A stretch of DNA of 64,000 nt from Flavobacterium piscisymbiosum (GTDB lineage: Bacteria; Bacteroidota; Bacteroidia; Flavobacteriales; Flavobacteriaceae): contig NZ_JAJJMM010000001.1 in the NCBI RefSeq assembly GCF_020905295.1, positions 1,302,001-1,366,000 on the forward strand, read 5' to 3'. The notes under the pieces are model-generated. The model was not told the DNA's origin, did no database searches, and saw only the letters and a program-made list of their open reading frames with translations. This document shows positions 62,770 to 64,000 of the stretch, piece after piece (within the stretch, counting starts at the first letter, position 1; the number at the start of each line of letters is the position of its first letter). Position numbers and translations under genes: made by a program.

Positions 62770-63954
62770 ATGAATGTATTAAAACGTTGCGTTTTCGGAA
62801 TGAGCCTTTTGAGTTTGGCTTTGGTTTCAGTTCAATGCAAAAGCGATAAAAAAACAGATACTACAACAGTTTCTCCAGACGAAAAAGCTGCGGTTACTAT
62901 CGAAAAATCAGAATACGGAACCACTGCAAAAGGAGAAAAGGTTGACAGTTATAAACTGAAAAACCAAAATGGGATGGAAGTAGACATCATCACTTTTGGA
63001 GGAAGAATTACAGATTTGAAAGTACCAAATAAAGAAGGTGTTTCTGAAAATGTAGTGATCGGGTTTAGTTCTTTGGCACAATACGAAAAGGAAAATCCAT
63101 TTTTTGGAGCTTTGATTGGAAGATACGGGAACCGAATTGCTAAAGGAAAATTTAAGTTAGACGAAAAAGAATATCAATTAGCAATCAATAATGCGCCAAA
63201 TGCTTTGCATGGAGGACCGCAAGGATTTTTTAATGTGGTTTGGAAAGCCGATGAGGTTAAATCAGGAAGTACAGCTTCTTTAAAATTATCGTATTTAAGT
63301 AAAGATATGGAAGAAGGTTATCCTGGAAACTTAAAAGTTTTTGTTACTTATACTTTGACAAATGATAACCAATTAGAAGTATTGTATGAAGCAACTACAG
63401 ATAAAAAGACAGTTATAAATCTTACGCAACATTCTTATTTCAATTTATCAGGAGATTTTACAAAAACAATCTTAGATCACGAATTGACTTTGAATGCTGA
63501 TAAATTAGTTCCGGTTGACGCGACTTTAATTCCAACAGGAAAACTAGAAGATGTTGCCAACACGCCTTTCGATTTTAGAACACCAAAATTAATTGGAAAA
63601 GACATCGAGGTTAAAAACGAACAATTAGAAAGAGGAAAAGGTTACGATCATTGCTGGGTATTGAACAATCCTGAAAAAGGAAAAACAATCATTGCAAAAG
63701 TATACCACGCAGCAAGCGGAAGAGTGATGGAAATGACAACCGATGAACCTGGAATTCAGTTTTATTCAGGAAATTTCCTTGACGGAACTTTACCAATGCC
63801 AAAAGGCGGAACATTTGCTCACAGAACCGGACTTTGTTTAGAAACAGAGCATTATCCGGATTCTCCAAATCAGAAAAATTTCCCAACAACGGTTTTAAAC
63901 CCGGGAGAAAATTATAAAACTAAAACTACTTTTAAATTTTCAGTGAAGAAATAG
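62770..63954 (+). CDS. Aldose 1-epimerase, lipoprotein form
   Basis: This 394-residue protein has a lipobox at C23 (VSVQC) and a Lys/Thr/Asp-rich linker to about residue 60. A complete GalM fold follows: TFGGRITDLKVP, GRYGNRIAKG, NNAPNALHGG, LTQHSYFNLSG, and CLETEHYPDSPNQ with the catalytic Glu. It would interconvert anomers in the periplasm or at the outer membrane, supplying the anomer used by the importer. Its place after araA suggests arabinose, whereas the cytoplasmic copy at 35208-36263 serves galactose. Confidence 0.92.
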   Translation: MNVLKRCVFGMSLLSLALVSVQCKSDKKTDTTTVSPDEKAAVTIEKSEYGTTAKGEKVDSYKLKNQNGMEVDIITFGGRITDLKVPNKEGVSENVVIGFSSLAQYEKENPFFGALIGRYGNRIAKGKFKLDEKEYQLAINNAPNALHGGPQGFFNVVWKADEVKSGSTASLKLSYLSKDMEEGYPGNLKVFVTYTLTNDNQLEVLYEATTDKKTVINLTQHSYFNLSGDFTKTILDHELTLNADKLVPVDATLIPTGKLEDVANTPFDFRTPKLIGKDIEVKNEQLERGKGYDHCWVLNNPEKGKTIIAKVYHAASGRVMEMTTDEPGIQFYSGNFLDGTLPMPKGGTFAHRTGLCLETEHYPDSPNQKNFPTTVLNPGENYKTKTTFKFSVKK

Positions 63955-64000
63955 TTTTAGGATTCTGTTTATTAGTTTAGTAATTTTAAAAAACCTCGGA

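Overview
The window looks like the chromosome of a Flavobacterium close to F. johnsoniae. It is AT-rich, and several promoters carry the Bacteroidota -7 element TAnnTTTG. It encodes a SusC/SusD pair, a flexirubin-type pigment cluster with DarA and DarB, and an ammonia-lyase that by recall closely matches the F. johnsoniae tyrosine ammonia-lyase. No tRNA, rRNA, CRISPR array, insertion sequence or phage gene was seen.

Region 1 (1-23.1 kb, almost all minus strand) is most of a flexirubin (aryl-polyene dialkylresorcinol ester) locus. Read in the direction of transcription it holds: tyrosine ammonia-lyase (starter acid), a WG-repeat protein, FabG-like ketoreductase, ketosynthase, acyl carrier protein, LpxL-type acyltransferase, a RetSat/CrtI-like flavoprotein, DarA and DarB (resorcinol half), two hotdog dehydratases (one lacking the catalytic His), a small membrane protein, an unknown protein, a BtrH-like acyltransferase, an ABC exporter, a thioesterase, a ketosynthase, a Fic protein, a ketosynthase remnant, a second ACP, another ketosynthase, a chain-length-factor-like ketosynthase without catalytic residues, a polysaccharide deacetylase and a LolA-like protein cut by the window edge. 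A halogenase-like flavoprotein is divergent from the ammonia-lyase. Together these suggest tyrosine to coumarate, polyene extension on ACP, a separately made dialkylresorcinol, esterification and export to the outer membrane.

Region 2 (23.5-30.9 kb) is a non-phosphorylative L-fucose pathway: FucP-like permease, UxaA-type dehydratase, two SDR dehydrogenases, an FAH-family hydrolase and a lactonase, with an AraC regulator between the operon and the second SDR gene.

Region 3 (31-37.4 kb) holds a sodium/sugar symporter, a Leloir operon (galM-galK-galT) and a divergent GntR regulator with a periplasmic-binding-protein-like effector domain.

Region 4 (38-64 kb) is an L-arabinose/arabinan regulon. 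It contains transketolase and a small transaldolase, a Nudix-derived regulator of AraR type, SusC/SusD, four GH43 enzymes, two GH51 arabinofuranosidases, a GH127 beta-L-arabinofuranosidase, araB-araD-araA and a lipoprotein aldose epimerase. A 19-bp palindrome, AAATGT-N7-ACACTT and variants, recurs eight times. It sits only upstream of araR/susC (four), araB (two), the transketolase operon (one) and the symporter of region 3 (one). This defines a local AraR regulon joining polymer breakdown, uptake, arabinose catabolism and the pentose phosphate pathway.

Intergenic regions carry several families of short palindromic or MITE-like repeats, including a perfect 29-bp inverted repeat and a two-copy element of about 140 bp.
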